Source: Henningerozyma blattae CBS 6284
Lineage: Eukaryota; Ascomycota; Saccharomycetes; Saccharomycetales; Saccharomycetaceae
Assembly (NCBI RefSeq): GCF_000315915.1
Contig: NC_020185.1
Coordinates: forward strand, 2,604,001 to 2,668,000
Length of the DNA stretch: 64,000 nt
Reading direction: 5' to 3'
Within the stretch, counting starts at the first letter, position 1. Every line of letters begins with the position of its first letter. Of this stretch, positions 20,948 through 30,663 are shown one piece after another. A program made the position numbers and the translations under genes. Below the pieces are notes generated by a model that had not been told where the DNA came from, searched no databases, and was given only the letters and a program-made list of their open reading frames with translations.

Positions 20948-22219
20948 ATGCCAGATAATAGCTCATTAAGTCATGATGAGTTGCTAAGTTCTGCTGAAAA
21001 ATTTCTACGAGAGCCTTCCGTTAAGAATGCTCCCCTAAATAAAAAGATCGAGTTCTTACAGAAAAGAGGCTTAACAGAAGAAGAAATTGAAGTTGCTATT
21101 AGTAAAGCTAATTCTGAATCTAATAATGAATCAGCTAATTACTTAAGTCTTAATACCTCTGACAATAATACCAAGAGTCAAACATCTCAACAATATGAAG
21201 TATTACCTCCAATAATTCCCAAGAGAGATTGGAGGGATTACTTTGTAGTTGCTACAGCAACTGCAGGAGTAGCCTATGGTATATATGAATTAACAAGACA
21301 TTATATCATTCCAAGTATATTACCAGAGCGCCAAAGTAAATTGGAAAACGATAAAAAGGAAATCGAACAAGAGTTTTCCAAAATTGATAAATCATTAGAG
21401 AAGATGGAACAGGAACAAAAGCTTTTCCAAGAACAAGAAAATGAAAAACTGAAAGATTTAGATGAAACCATTGATGAATTAAAGGACACGATCATGAAAA
21501 CCACTAGAACAAGAGAGAAAATTGAAAATGAATTTAAAATATTAAAATTAGAAATTACTAATTTACAAAACACTGTGGATAAATTTATTACTGGAAATGA
21601 TAGTATAAAAGAGTTTGAAAAAGTTAAGCAAGAAATTTCATCTTTGAAAACCTTAATGGAAAATCTAAAGGGGTCAAATTCAAATAACAATTCAATTTCG
21701 TTGGTAAATGGTAATAATCAGAATATTACGTCTTTTATTAATGAGACTACAATGAAATCAAATAATATTAATAATAATAATAATAATAATAATACCGGTA
21801 GTACTGGGATGAGAGGTATACCGGGACTAAAGGCAGTTCCATCAGCTTCTGAAATTTTATCAAAGCTAAATATAAATGAAGAATCAAGTAAATTACCCGC
21901 TTGGAAAAAAATTAAACAAGAAAATATTGGTGCAAATAATTCTATTCCTGATTGGCAAAAGTCGTCACTACAAGATGATTTTGAATCTGATAACCAAAGT
22001 GGTAATAATGATTCTTCGAGAACTAACACAATGTCATCCAATGAACTCTCAAATAATTCTGGAAATGAACAAATAAACAATGTAGGTTACAATGAAATAC
22101 CTTCAAATATTTTTACTAATGCAAACGTAAGCATTCCTTCTTGGCAGATGGCTATTGAAAATGCCGTAGACGAAGAACAAAATGCAGCAGAACAACTTGC
22201 TTCAGAACTAGACAGTTAA
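20948..22219 (+). CDS. PEX14: Peroxisomal import docking protein Pex14
   Basis: Central subunit of the peroxisomal docking complex; it binds the cargo receptors Pex5 and Pex7 and the SH3 domain of Pex13. The conserved Pex14 N-terminal helical domain covers about residues 10-55 (LLSSAEKFLREPSVKNAPL, then KKIEFLQKRGLTEEEIE). A class II SH3 ligand PIIPKR lies near residue 92. It is followed directly by the membrane-associated segment RDYFVVATATAGVAYGIYEL (about 97-118). A coiled coil follows to about residue 240, then an Asn-rich, low-complexity tail with a poly-Asn run encoded by AAT repeats. At 423 residues it is longer than S. cerevisiae Pex14 (341) because of that tail. It is not next to these neighbours in S. 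cerevisiae. Confidence 0.93.
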   Translation: MPDNSSLSHDELLSSAEKFLREPSVKNAPLNKKIEFLQKRGLTEEEIEVAISKANSESNNESANYLSLNTSDNNTKSQTSQQYEVLPPIIPKRDWRDYFVVATATAGVAYGIYELTRHYIIPSILPERQSKLENDKKEIEQEFSKIDKSLEKMEQEQKLFQEQENEKLKDLDETIDELKDTIMKTTRTREKIENEFKILKLEITNLQNTVDKFITGNDSIKEFEKVKQEISSLKTLMENLKGSNSNNNSISLVNGNNQNITSFINETTMKSNNINNNNNNNNTGSTGMRGIPGLKAVPSASEILSKLNINEESSKLPAWKKIKQENIGANNSIPDWQKSSLQDDFESDNQSGNNDSSRTNTMSSNELSNNSGNEQINNVGYNEIPSNIFTNANVSIPSWQMAIENAVDEEQNAAEQLASELDS

Positions 22220-22705
22220 TTATTGTTAATTTTTGCCATTCTTTCGCTATATAATTCTATCTGTTTTTTTATTTATGTATATGCATTATTTGTAGAACAT
22301 CATATCAGCATATATTGGAAATTATTATCTAATTTACCACCTTAGTTAAACATTATTCGAAACTGGAGTTATATAACTGTTTGAAATACTAATGCTAAAA
22401 TTAAAAAAACAAAAAACATGAACTATGATAGATTAACTAACAGGAGTTATATAATTAACCATAAAAAATTAGTGGTTTTTTTTATATAGAATGTATTAGA
22501 ATTAGTAAAATAAATAAGGGTTAGAAAAATAAATATAGAGAAAACAATAAACAGGGAAAAAAATAAAACTAAAATTTAACTGTCTTAGCGTTGTAAATTT
22601 TTTATCCACGAGTTTTTTTCTTTAATACAATTTTTTTATTTAAAATATATCTATCTATTTAATAAAAAAGCTAATTTAATTCATTTCAAATTGACAGAGA
22701 CAGAC
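22220..22705. other. Intergenic, AT-rich
   Basis: Very AT-rich sequence with many A and T runs between PEX14 and the next gene. No gene or recognisable site was seen. Confidence 0.5.
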
Positions 22706-23734
22706 ATGGATTTTATAATTTTAAAAATGGAAAACTTAAATGATAATAATAATAAGTTTTATATACCTGATATATTTTATAAGAATTATGATGTGCCCAT
22801 CCATTATAAAGATTATAATATTTTTTTAATTGATAATCGAAGTTTAAATATATTATGTGATATTTCAAAATTTGGAAGACAAACACGAATTAAAAAAAAA
22901 ATTTTTTTAATTATTGAAAATGGTGTAAATAAATATTCAAATTTTCTATTTCCAATTGAAAGTTATTATAATAATCATCATCGTGTTAAACTGGTAAGTG
23001 ATGCTATTACTCAAAATTATGGAAGCATACAGCATTACACTCAACAATTATTAAAAGAGTTAAACATATATTCAGGAGTCAATTGTTTAGAAGCTATTGG
23101 TATTACCAAATTAAACCAACAAAATCCAATATTTGGAAATACTTCAATAAAATATGGAAACTCTTTAATTGGTGGAATGTCATTATCTAGTAAAATTGAA
23201 ATTCCAGGAATTTGTTTTGTATTCCTTTTCAATAATGTGAACCATATTCCCTATGGAATAATAGAAAATTTATATAATACATATTATTATCTTACTGACA
23301 TTAATGGTAAATGCTCTGCAGAAGCATTATTTTACTTTTTAAGAAAACCTTGTTGTAATAGATTTAGCATTCACGGTTATGAAGTTTATAATGGTCATTT
23401 AGAGTTTAACGATATTTTTATTATAAACAAAGATCATCCTTTACTTCCAAGAGTGATTAATAATTTATTCATAATATTGCAAGATGAAAAACAGAAAATT
23501 TCAAAACAAAATGAAAAAGACATCGTATCAAATAAATCACTATTGTGTAACACCTCTGAACAAGACAGTAAAAAAAAAGGTATGTATGAATTAAAGACAA
23601 AATATTTGCCAATGTTTAAGATGATTTCTGCTAGTATTATTGCAATTTTGGTTTACAAACTTATACTGTATTTATTCCCAAAACTTATAGAAATTCTAGA
23701 TACTGCTTTAGTCTTCGAGATATCCAAATCTTAG
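22706..23734 (+). CDS. Unrecognised protein with C-terminal membrane anchor
   Basis: A 342-residue protein that I cannot assign. The frame is open upstream to a TTG at 22691, but the first ATG is at 22706 (MDFIILKMENL), and this is taken as the start. The body (about residues 20-265) reads as a folded alpha/beta domain with several hydrophobic strands, such as KIFLIIENG and GICFVFLFNN, and a Cys-Cys pair in FLRKPCCNRF. A charged linker (about 265-300) follows. A single hydrophobic span (about 308-328, ISASIIAILVYKLILYLF) leaves only a short tail, the layout of a tail-anchored protein facing the cytosol. It lies between PEX14 and MET5, so a peroxisomal or ER role is conceivable, but nothing in the sequence shows it. 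It may be a fast-evolving lineage gene. Confidence 0.75.
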   Translation: MDFIILKMENLNDNNNKFYIPDIFYKNYDVPIHYKDYNIFLIDNRSLNILCDISKFGRQTRIKKKIFLIIENGVNKYSNFLFPIESYYNNHHRVKLVSDAITQNYGSIQHYTQQLLKELNIYSGVNCLEAIGITKLNQQNPIFGNTSIKYGNSLIGGMSLSSKIEIPGICFVFLFNNVNHIPYGIIENLYNTYYYLTDINGKCSAEALFYFLRKPCCNRFSIHGYEVYNGHLEFNDIFIINKDHPLLPRVINNLFIILQDEKQKISKQNEKDIVSNKSLLCNTSEQDSKKKGMYELKTKYLPMFKMISASIIAILVYKLILYLFPKLIEILDTALVFEISKS

Positions 23735-24190
23735 GATTTATAGATAATTCTTTTATTATACACTTAAGAATCAATTCCAGACAATTATCGAAAAAGTAAA
23801 TTCTGTAGAATATTTATTAATACATATAAGGAAGTACATGATATATTCATTGAATTATCTCTAGTAATACCTAATAAGCTATTAATCTACCAATTTTTAT
23901 TTTCTTCATTTGTGTCGTTATTCCAACTCAGTGTGTCGGGAATTCTCGGAGTATGTTATTGATTAGTCACACTTAGAAGAATGCATTTTAATAGAACAAG
24001 TCATTTCAAGATCGTACGATAGATTTGGTGGAGATATACCGTTATTGAAAAACAAAAAAATAAAAAAATAAGGTATTGTAATATTGTAGATACCACAAAT
24101 GGACTAACTAAACCTTTCAACCAATTAGTTAAAATCATATAAAAAAAAAGGATAATAGTAGTCCCAGCAACATATCATTTCTTAATAAAA

Positions 24191-24242
24191 GGAATATCAC
24201 GTGCTGTAGAAACTTGTAACCCACATAGGGCAATTGCACGTG
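24191..24242. promoter_or_regulatory. Twin Cbf1 sites, one of RYAAT-E-box type (MET5)
   Basis: CACGTG occurs at 24198-24203 and 24237-24242. The second is preceded by GCAATTG, giving GCAATTGCACGTG. This fits RYAATNNCACGTG, the composite site at which Cbf1 recruits Met28 and Met4 to sulfur genes. The first, GGAATATCACGTG, fits with one mismatch. Both are about 270-310 bp before MET5, a sulfur-assimilation gene. Confidence 0.75.
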
Positions 24243-24420
24243 AAGTGGCTTGAGAAGTGGATGTTTAGAATTGAATTAACAAGGTTATTGGCACAATAGT
24301 AAATGATGATTAGTAAGATGGTACTAATTTCCGTGTGACAATAGTTCAGTTCACTTTGGATGAGACGATGAGGAAAGCCATAGAGAAGTAATATTAGAAT
24401 CCGGGGATTTATACATATTG

Positions 24421-24428
24421 TATATAAA
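24421..24428 (+). promoter_or_regulatory. TATA box of MET5
   Basis: TATATAAA, 82 bp before the MET5 ATG. Confidence 0.6.
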
Positions 24429-24509
24429 AGCATGAGTTGTAAACTATAACTTCATAGTCCTTTTAAACTTGTGTTGCATTTGACCATTTGTAGATAAATA
24501 GAACGTTTA

Positions 24510-27500
24510 ATGTATAAAAGATCATTGACAATGACTAACCTAGTTGATTGGCTGCAAGATACCGTCAAATCTAGTGCATTTTTCTACACTACCGATTTCA
24601 AGAACTCTAAATCCGAGTTTGAAACAGTAGAGGGTTCTGTACGATTATTGAATAATAACGATCCCTTGACTGATATTTTACAATCTATCGAAAGCTCTCA
24701 AACGACTGCTGTTGCAGATAATGAAACTGAATGTAAACTTATTTCAATCTTCACTAATGATAATGTCATTAAGGACTCTTTGTCTCAATTGATTAGTTTT
24801 AATAACTCCAAGTTAAATAACTTAAAAATTGTATTTAATATCAAATTATCATTAAATGATTATTCAATCATCTCTGATTCCTATCAATTTGTTAAAACTG
24901 ATAATTCTAAGATAGTTATTAACGATTTTGTTTCTGCTTATACTAATAAAAAGGATAATTCTTCTGCAAATGTTGTGTTACATTTTTACTCTCATGAAAA
25001 TGTAAACACAACTTCATCTGACTATACGAAGAATCGGGAAACCACTGGGAAGACTGCTATTATAAATTTAACCCCATTTGGTAAGCAATTAATTGAAAAT
25101 ACTAAATCTGTCGTTGTTTATGATTTATTGTCCTACTCTAATGATATTTTTGAGGAAATTATTAATGATTTACCCATCGGAGTCGAAAATATTCTGTTAT
25201 TAGAATCTATTTCTTCAAAGGGTTCAAATTCCGTTAGGACTAACTTCTCTCCATTTATATTAAATTTCTTACAAAATTATAATTTAATTGTAGAAAGACT
25301 AGCTAGCATTAAAAATATTGAATTATCTTTTATTAATTCTCGATGCTCACTAACCAATTCCATTATAGAAAAATTATTAACTAATATATCTTCCGAGAAG
25401 CCAATTCAAAATTTATATATCAACGGAAATTCAACATCATCATCAGATTTTATCCCTGTTGATGAAAATGTTTTGGATTTAGAATTGCCTTATATCAAAG
25501 TTTTAAGACAATTGTTTCAAACTAATTTAAATATTATTAATGAATATAATCATGAAAAAATTATTGCTAATTCTCCAAATTTTGGTTATGGTAAATTTCT
25601 TTTTAATAATGAACAAAAACAACAGCTAATTCCTTTTTTGAAAAGTTCTATCTCAAAATCTCCAGATTTAATTAACAAATGGCTACAATTCTATACTAAT
25701 AAGTGCAGCCTTAAAGATGTAAAAGATTTAAAAGAAATTAATAATATTTCAAAGGATTTATTTAATCAATTGAAAATTAGTGACAATCAACCTTCCAATA
25801 ATCAATTTTCAATAGATTCATTTTTATTCAATTCCAATTGGTTAATTGGTTCTGATTCTTGGTCGTTTGATTTAGGTCAATCTGGTTTGCATAACATTTT
25901 GTCTTCCAATGAAAATATTAATATTTTGATCATTGACTCGAATCCAATGAATTCAGAATCATCAAAAGGGAAAAAGGATATTGGTCTTTACGCTATGAAT
26001 TACGGTCACATATATGTTTCCTCCGTCGCTATCTATGGTAATTATTCACAAATGTTAACAGCTATGGGTGAAGCCTCTAGATTTTCTGGGCCTTCTATTG
26101 TCCTTGCTTATTTACCTTACTCCAATGAAAATGATTCCTCAGTTGAAATCTTAAAAAATACAAAAGTAGCCATTGAATCTGGTTATTGGCCACTATATCG
26201 TTACAATCCATTGCTAACTACTTTTGAAGATCAATTTAAATTAGATTCGAATGTTATAAAGGAAAACCTAAAGAAATTTTTAGACCGTGAAAATCTATTA
26301 ACTTTATTAACTACTAAAAATCCAAATTTAAAGAGAAACTTAATTCAATCAGAATCTGATAAAATCACTGAAATTCAACAAAAAAATACCAAGTTAGCTT
26401 TTGAAAATTTATTACAAGGCCTACAAGGTCCAAAGATTTCTATATATTACGCCTCTGATGGTGGTAACGCTTCAAGCTTAGCTAATAAGTTCGGTCAAAG
26501 AGCTAAACAAAGAGGTTTACAACCAATTATATTATCTATGGATGATATCATCATTGAAGATTTATTAGAAAGTAATGAAGAAAGTACTGTTATTTTTATT
26601 GCTTCTACTGCAGGGCAAGGTGAATTTCCTCAGGATGGTAAAAAGTTTTGGGATGAAATTAAAAGCAATTTATCTTTAGATTTTCATAATATTAAGTTTA
26701 GTGTTTTTGGTTTAGGTGATTCTCAATATTGGCCAAGAAAAGAAGATGAGCATTATTATAACAAGCCGGCAAAGGATTTATTCAATAAACTAGAAAAATT
26801 ATCTGCTCAGGTCTTGGCTCCTCTAGGTTTAGGTGATGATCAGGATGATGATGGGTTTTTAACTGGTTATAATGATTGGGAAAAGAAAATGTGGGTTGCC
26901 CTAGGTGTAGATAATGTTTTGGTCGGTGAAGAACCAAAAGAAAGAACGAATGAAGATATGAAGCATGAATCTAATTTCTTACGCGGTACCATTGTTGATG
27001 AGTTTGCCAATCAAACTACTGGGAGAATTTGTGAATCAGATGTTCAAATTGTTAAGTTCCACGGTTTCTATATGCAAGATGATAGAGATTTAAGAGAAGT
27101 AAGAAAGACTCAAGGCATGGAACCACTTTATTCATTTATGATCAGAGCCAGATTGCCAGGTGGTAAATTAACTGGTAAACAGTGGATAAGCTTAAATCAA
27201 TTAGCTGACAAATATGGTATTGGTAATTTAAAGATTACCAATAGAGCTACTATTCAAATTCATGGTGTCTTAAAAAGTAACTTAAAGCATACCATCAGAA
27301 AAATAAATTCTGTTTTGTTAGACTCTTTAGCCGCCTGTGGTGACGTCAATAGAAATGTGTCAATGAGTGCGTTACCATCAAACCACAAAGTTCATGAACA
27401 GGTGGCTACTGTTGCACAACAATTATCAGAGCACTTTTTGCCACATACTACTGCTTATCATGAAATTTGGTTAAAGGGCGAAGATCCAAGAGATGAAGAT

Positions 27501-28733
27501 AAAAACTGGCCAACTTTATTTGAAAATAGAAAAGGTGGTCCTCGTTCCAAAAAAACATTAGTTGCTGGTAATGCATTAGTAGATATGGAGCCAATATATT
27601 CACCAGTGTATTTACCAAGAAAATTTAAGATTAATTTAGCTATTCCACCTTACAATGATGTTGATGTCTGGTCTATTGATCTTGGTTTAATTGCTATAGT
27701 GGATGCAAATGATAATTTGATTGGTTTCAATGTTTATGTTGGTGGTGGTATGGGTACTACACATAATAACAAAAAAACTTATCCAAGAACTGGTTCCTCC
27801 TTTGGTTTTGTTAAAGTAGAAGATATTGCTTCGTGCTCTGAAGCTATTATGATCGTCCAAAGAGATAATGGTGATAGAACCAATAGAAAACATGCTAGAT
27901 TAAAGTATACCATAGATGATATGGGTGTTGAAGTTTATAAATCTAAAGTGGAAGAAATATGGGGTAAAAAATTTGATACTGAAAGACCATATAAGATAGA
28001 GTCAAATAGAGATTTCTATGGTTGGGTTAAGGATGAAAGAGGATTGAATCATTGTACATTATTTATTGAAAACGGTAGAGTTCGTGACCAAGTTGACAGT
28101 TTACAAAAGACTGGTCTAATTAAAATTGCGGAATTCATGGAATCCAGAAGTGAAGGTACAGAACATTTTAGACTAACCGGTAACCAGCATGCTATAATTT
28201 GTGATATTAAAGACGAAGATTTAGTTAAGGTTAAACAAATTTTGAAAGATCATAGTTTAGATATCAATAAGTTAAGTGGTATTAGACAATCATCCCAAGC
28301 TTGTGTTGCATTACCTACCTGCCCATTAGCAATGACAGATTCTGAAAGATATCTGCCAACTTTATTGAATAAACTAGAAGACATATTAGATGAATATGGT
28401 ATCAAAGAAGATAATATTGTCATTAGAATGACTGGTTGTCCAAATGGGTGCTCCAGACCTTGGCTAGCGGAAATTGGTTTAATAGGTAAAGCACCCGGTA
28501 CTTATAACTTAATGTTGGGTGGTGGCTATTACGGTCAACGACTAAATAAGTTATATAAGGCTTCTGTCAAAGAAGAGGAAATTTTAGATTTGTTACGACC
28601 ATTATTCAAGAGTTGGGCATTTGAAAGAAATGAAGGTGAACGATTCGGTGACTTTGTAATTAGAAAAGGTATTGTCAAGCCAACTTTGGAAGGTAAATAT
28701 TTCCATGATGATATTGCAGATGATGCTTTTTAA
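24510..28733 (+). CDS. MET5: Sulfite reductase (NADPH) beta subunit, Met5/Ecm17
   Basis: Hemoprotein subunit of assimilatory sulfite reductase, reducing sulfite to sulfide with electrons from Met10. The 1407-residue length is near the S. cerevisiae 1442. An N-terminal pyruvate-oxidoreductase-like region (about 1-620) is followed by a flavodoxin-like domain from about 640 (IYYASDGGNASSLANKFG, STAGQGEFPQDGK). The sulfite/nitrite reductase half-domains and repeats come next. The siroheme/4Fe-4S ligands Cys1265, Cys1271, Cys1310 and Cys1314 are present (CVALPTC and TGCPNGCSRP), so the enzyme looks active. An in-frame ATG at codon 8 is an alternative start and gives the more conserved N-terminus. 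In S. cerevisiae it is YJR137C, near SGM1. Promoter sites fit control by Met4. Confidence 0.97.
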   Translation: MYKRSLTMTNLVDWLQDTVKSSAFFYTTDFKNSKSEFETVEGSVRLLNNNDPLTDILQSIESSQTTAVADNETECKLISIFTNDNVIKDSLSQLISFNNSKLNNLKIVFNIKLSLNDYSIISDSYQFVKTDNSKIVINDFVSAYTNKKDNSSANVVLHFYSHENVNTTSSDYTKNRETTGKTAIINLTPFGKQLIENTKSVVVYDLLSYSNDIFEEIINDLPIGVENILLLESISSKGSNSVRTNFSPFILNFLQNYNLIVERLASIKNIELSFINSRCSLTNSIIEKLLTNISSEKPIQNLYINGNSTSSSDFIPVDENVLDLELPYIKVLRQLFQTNLNIINEYNHEKIIANSPNFGYGKFLFNNEQKQQLIPFLKSSISKSPDLINKWLQFYTNKCSLKDVKDLKEINNISKDLFNQLKISDNQPSNNQFSIDSFLFNSNWLIGSDSWSFDLGQSGLHNILSSNENINILIIDSNPMNSESSKGKKDIGLYAMNYGHIYVSSVAIYGNYSQMLTAMGEASRFSGPSIVLAYLPYSNENDSSVEILKNTKVAIESGYWPLYRYNPLLTTFEDQFKLDSNVIKENLKKFLDRENLLTLLTTKNPNLKRNLIQSESDKITEIQQKNTKLAFENLLQGLQGPKISIYYASDGGNASSLANKFGQRAKQRGLQPIILSMDDIIIEDLLESNEESTVIFIASTAGQGEFPQDGKKFWDEIKSNLSLDFHNIKFSVFGLGDSQYWPRKEDEHYYNKPAKDLFNKLEKLSAQVLAPLGLGDDQDDDGFLTGYNDWEKKMWVALGVDNVLVGEEPKERTNEDMKHESNFLRGTIVDEFANQTTGRICESDVQIVKFHGFYMQDDRDLREVRKTQGMEPLYSFMIRARLPGGKLTGKQWISLNQLADKYGIGNLKITNRATIQIHGVLKSNLKHTIRKINSVLLDSLAACGDVNRNVSMSALPSNHKVHEQVATVAQQLSEHFLPHTTAYHEIWLKGEDPRDEDKNWPTLFENRKGGPRSKKTLVAGNALVDMEPIYSPVYLPRKFKINLAIPPYNDVDVWSIDLGLIAIVDANDNLIGFNVYVGGGMGTTHNNKKTYPRTGSSFGFVKVEDIASCSEAIMIVQRDNGDRTNRKHARLKYTIDDMGVEVYKSKVEEIWGKKFDTERPYKIESNRDFYGWVKDERGLNHCTLFIENGRVRDQVDSLQKTGLIKIAEFMESRSEGTEHFRLTGNQHAIICDIKDEDLVKVKQILKDHSLDINKLSGIRQSSQACVALPTCPLAMTDSERYLPTLLNKLEDILDEYGIKEDNIVIRMTGCPNGCSRPWLAEIGLIGKAPGTYNLMLGGGYYGQRLNKLYKASVKEEEILDLLRPLFKSWAFERNEGERFGDFVIRKGIVKPTLEGKYFHDDIADDAF

Positions 28734-29285
28734 CTTTCTCCATATATATTGTTACAAATTGTTGCTGTTTTCACTTCATTAAATTATATAATATATATTT
28801 TACCGTTTTTGGCCTGTTAATTTATTTTATTTATATTATTTATTTACCCTTTAACATTGATTATTTATTTATTTATTGGTAGTTTCTCTTATATTGTTTC
28901 AGAACTCAATAAATTATTATGACTCTCTAGTTATTATCTCATTGAATGGTTACAAGATCAATTTATAACATATTATAATATTGTTAGCACGTTTGGAAAT
29001 AATTTAGCTTCATACTTTTCTGTATCTCTTTAGCCTTTTACTAAGCTAAAGAGCCCGTAGTTTCTAATTCTTGAATATCCAAGGAGTAGTCCGAGATCCC
29101 TAAACGGTTACGGGAATTTTCAAGAATCTGGGCCAGATCTGAACAACGTAGTCATTTAAAGAGTAAAGGAACTTAAGCTGAGACAAATATTTGATATAAC
29201 CATTAGTATATCTAATATATCCAAGACTATAACGCAATTCCATATTGCTATATATTCTTACTACTAACTTAAAGAATAAGGCATA
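28734..29285. other. Intergenic MET5 to AIM18-like
   Basis: AT-rich 3' flank of MET5 with ATTT repeats near 28860-28880, then a less AT-rich stretch near 29040-29160 that probably belongs to the next promoter. No gene was seen. Confidence 0.5.
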
Positions 29286-30308
29286 ATGCTAACAAGACAA
29301 AGCTTATTAAGAGTTGTTACTAAACAACAGCATTATCAACAAAATGCTTTATTATTAGGCATTTCGAGAGCCTATAGCCAAAAGGTTTCTCTTTTTCATT
29401 CAAATAAAAGATGGATTTCAATGTACAATGCTAAGGAAGCACATGGTAATGTTTTACCAAATCCATCTTTGAATACAAAAAAGCAAGGAATTAGTTTAAG
29501 TGTGGCCGCTTTTCTTGCTGCTGGATGTTTTGTTGGGTGGTTAGTTGAGCGTAGACGCAACATCAAATATACGTTAGACGCCTCTGGAGAAGGTATTGAA
29601 ATAGATGCAGGGATTTCGCCATATCCAACTTCTATTAACGCTCGTGAAGGGATGCTTGGTACTACATATACACTTTTAGGGTGTGGGGTTCGTTACATCT
29701 CTGTTGCGACTTTCCGTCTTTATGCATTAGGTATTTACGTAGCTTCAAATGAAACCTCGAAGATTGTCAATAGCTTAAGAGAAACAATGAAAAAAAACCC
29801 TGAAGTCTACCCAGTCGATGCGAATTTAAAAGAATATGAAATTGTTGAAAATTATTTGAAGGATCCTAGTAAAAATGTTTTATTAATTGACAATTTAATG
29901 AATACTCAGATCAAACTATTGGCCAAGTTAACACCATTAAGAAACACTGATTTTACTCATTTTCGTAAGGGGATTGTGAAGGCAGTTAACAAGCACCCAG
30001 AAGCATCAAAGCACAGAGAAGAAATTGATAAAGGTTTTGAAGAGGTTGACCAAGTGTTCACAAGAAAAGGTACTTTGGCAAAAGATGATGATTTATACTT
30101 GGAACTAAAACCAAACGGTTCCATGGAAATTTCTACCTTGAGACGCAAGAACGACTCATATGAAAAAATTTGCACCATTCAAAATCCTATTATTGGTAAG
30201 TTGATGTTTAGTCAATACATGTGTGGACCAAACGCGCCTTCACAAATGGCTAAAGATGCTGTTGCCGCCAGTATTGTTGATTTATTTAAGGATGAAAAGG
30301 CAAATTAA
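29286..30308 (+). CDS. AIM18: Aim18/Aim46-like mitochondrial chalcone-isomerase-fold protein
   Basis: Mitochondrial protein with a chalcone isomerase-like fold; the yeast members Aim18 and Aim46 bind heme and show no isomerase activity. The N-terminal ~45 residues are basic and hydroxylated without acidic residues, a typical presequence (MLTRQSLLRVVTKQ). A transmembrane span follows near 72-88 (SVAAFLAAGCFVGWLVERR), as expected for an inner-membrane protein. The fold covers about 105-335, with the conserved GCGVRYISVATFRLYALGIY and the end VAASIVDLF. S. cerevisiae has two tandem copies (YHR198C and YHR199C) beside NBL1. Here a single copy is beside NBL1 but in the opposite orientation to it, so the AIM18 versus AIM46 choice has no meaning. 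Confidence 0.88.
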   Translation: MLTRQSLLRVVTKQQHYQQNALLLGISRAYSQKVSLFHSNKRWISMYNAKEAHGNVLPNPSLNTKKQGISLSVAAFLAAGCFVGWLVERRRNIKYTLDASGEGIEIDAGISPYPTSINAREGMLGTTYTLLGCGVRYISVATFRLYALGIYVASNETSKIVNSLRETMKKNPEVYPVDANLKEYEIVENYLKDPSKNVLLIDNLMNTQIKLLAKLTPLRNTDFTHFRKGIVKAVNKHPEASKHREEIDKGFEEVDQVFTRKGTLAKDDDLYLELKPNGSMEISTLRRKNDSYEKICTIQNPIIGKLMFSQYMCGPNAPSQMAKDAVAASIVDLFKDEKAN

Positions 30309-30447
30309 ATAATCACCCTAGATTACTATTTATCAATGAGGCCATTTACTTAATTTTCTTATATATAAGTATATATAAGTATATCTTTATTTATCAGTAA
30401 ACGTCGTTTAGTTTACTTAATCTCTTTGTGAAAAATAAGTCCTCCTA

Positions 30448-30663
30448 TTACTGACTAGAATGTTTAGATTTTAATTCGTCAGACACTTTATCAAACTCAT
30501 CCAGGGTAATTTTTTGTGATTGAATAATTTCCTTTTCTGTCATTTCTTTTTGAGTCTTTAAATATGCTAGTAATTCATTTTTTAAACCTTTATGGTTATC
30601 TTTTCTTTCACCAAGCAGGTTCTCATCATTGGTATTATTATTGTTATTATTACTACCAGGCAT
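30448..30663 (-). CDS. NBL1: Chromosomal passenger complex subunit Nbl1 (borealin-like)
   Basis: Small subunit of the Aurora B (Ipl1-Sli15-Bir1) chromosomal passenger complex that corrects kinetochore attachments. The 71-residue protein has an Asn-rich start and a helical core NELLAYLKTQKEMTEKEIIQ that fits the Nbl1/borealin N-terminal helix. The S. cerevisiae protein is 73 residues. Position is strong support: in S. cerevisiae NBL1 (YHR199C-A) lies between AIM46 and RPN10 with the same orientation to RPN10, as here. The S. cerevisiae gene has an intron; here the whole protein is one uninterrupted frame starting at the ATG at 30661-30663, so no intron is needed. Confidence 0.8.
   Translation of the reverse strand: MPGSNNNNNNTNDENLLGERKDNHKGLKNELLAYLKTQKEMTEKEIIQSQKITLDEFDKVSDELKSKHSSQ

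Larger units (their letters stand above)
23735..24509. other. Intergenic holding the MET5 promoter
   Basis: The first part is AT-rich without features. The last 320 bp contain two E-boxes and a TATA box, listed separately. Confidence 0.55.

Noticed and set aside
22691..22705. TTG start for the unknown gene
   Set aside because: The first ATG, at 22706, is 15 bases downstream and needs no unusual initiation.
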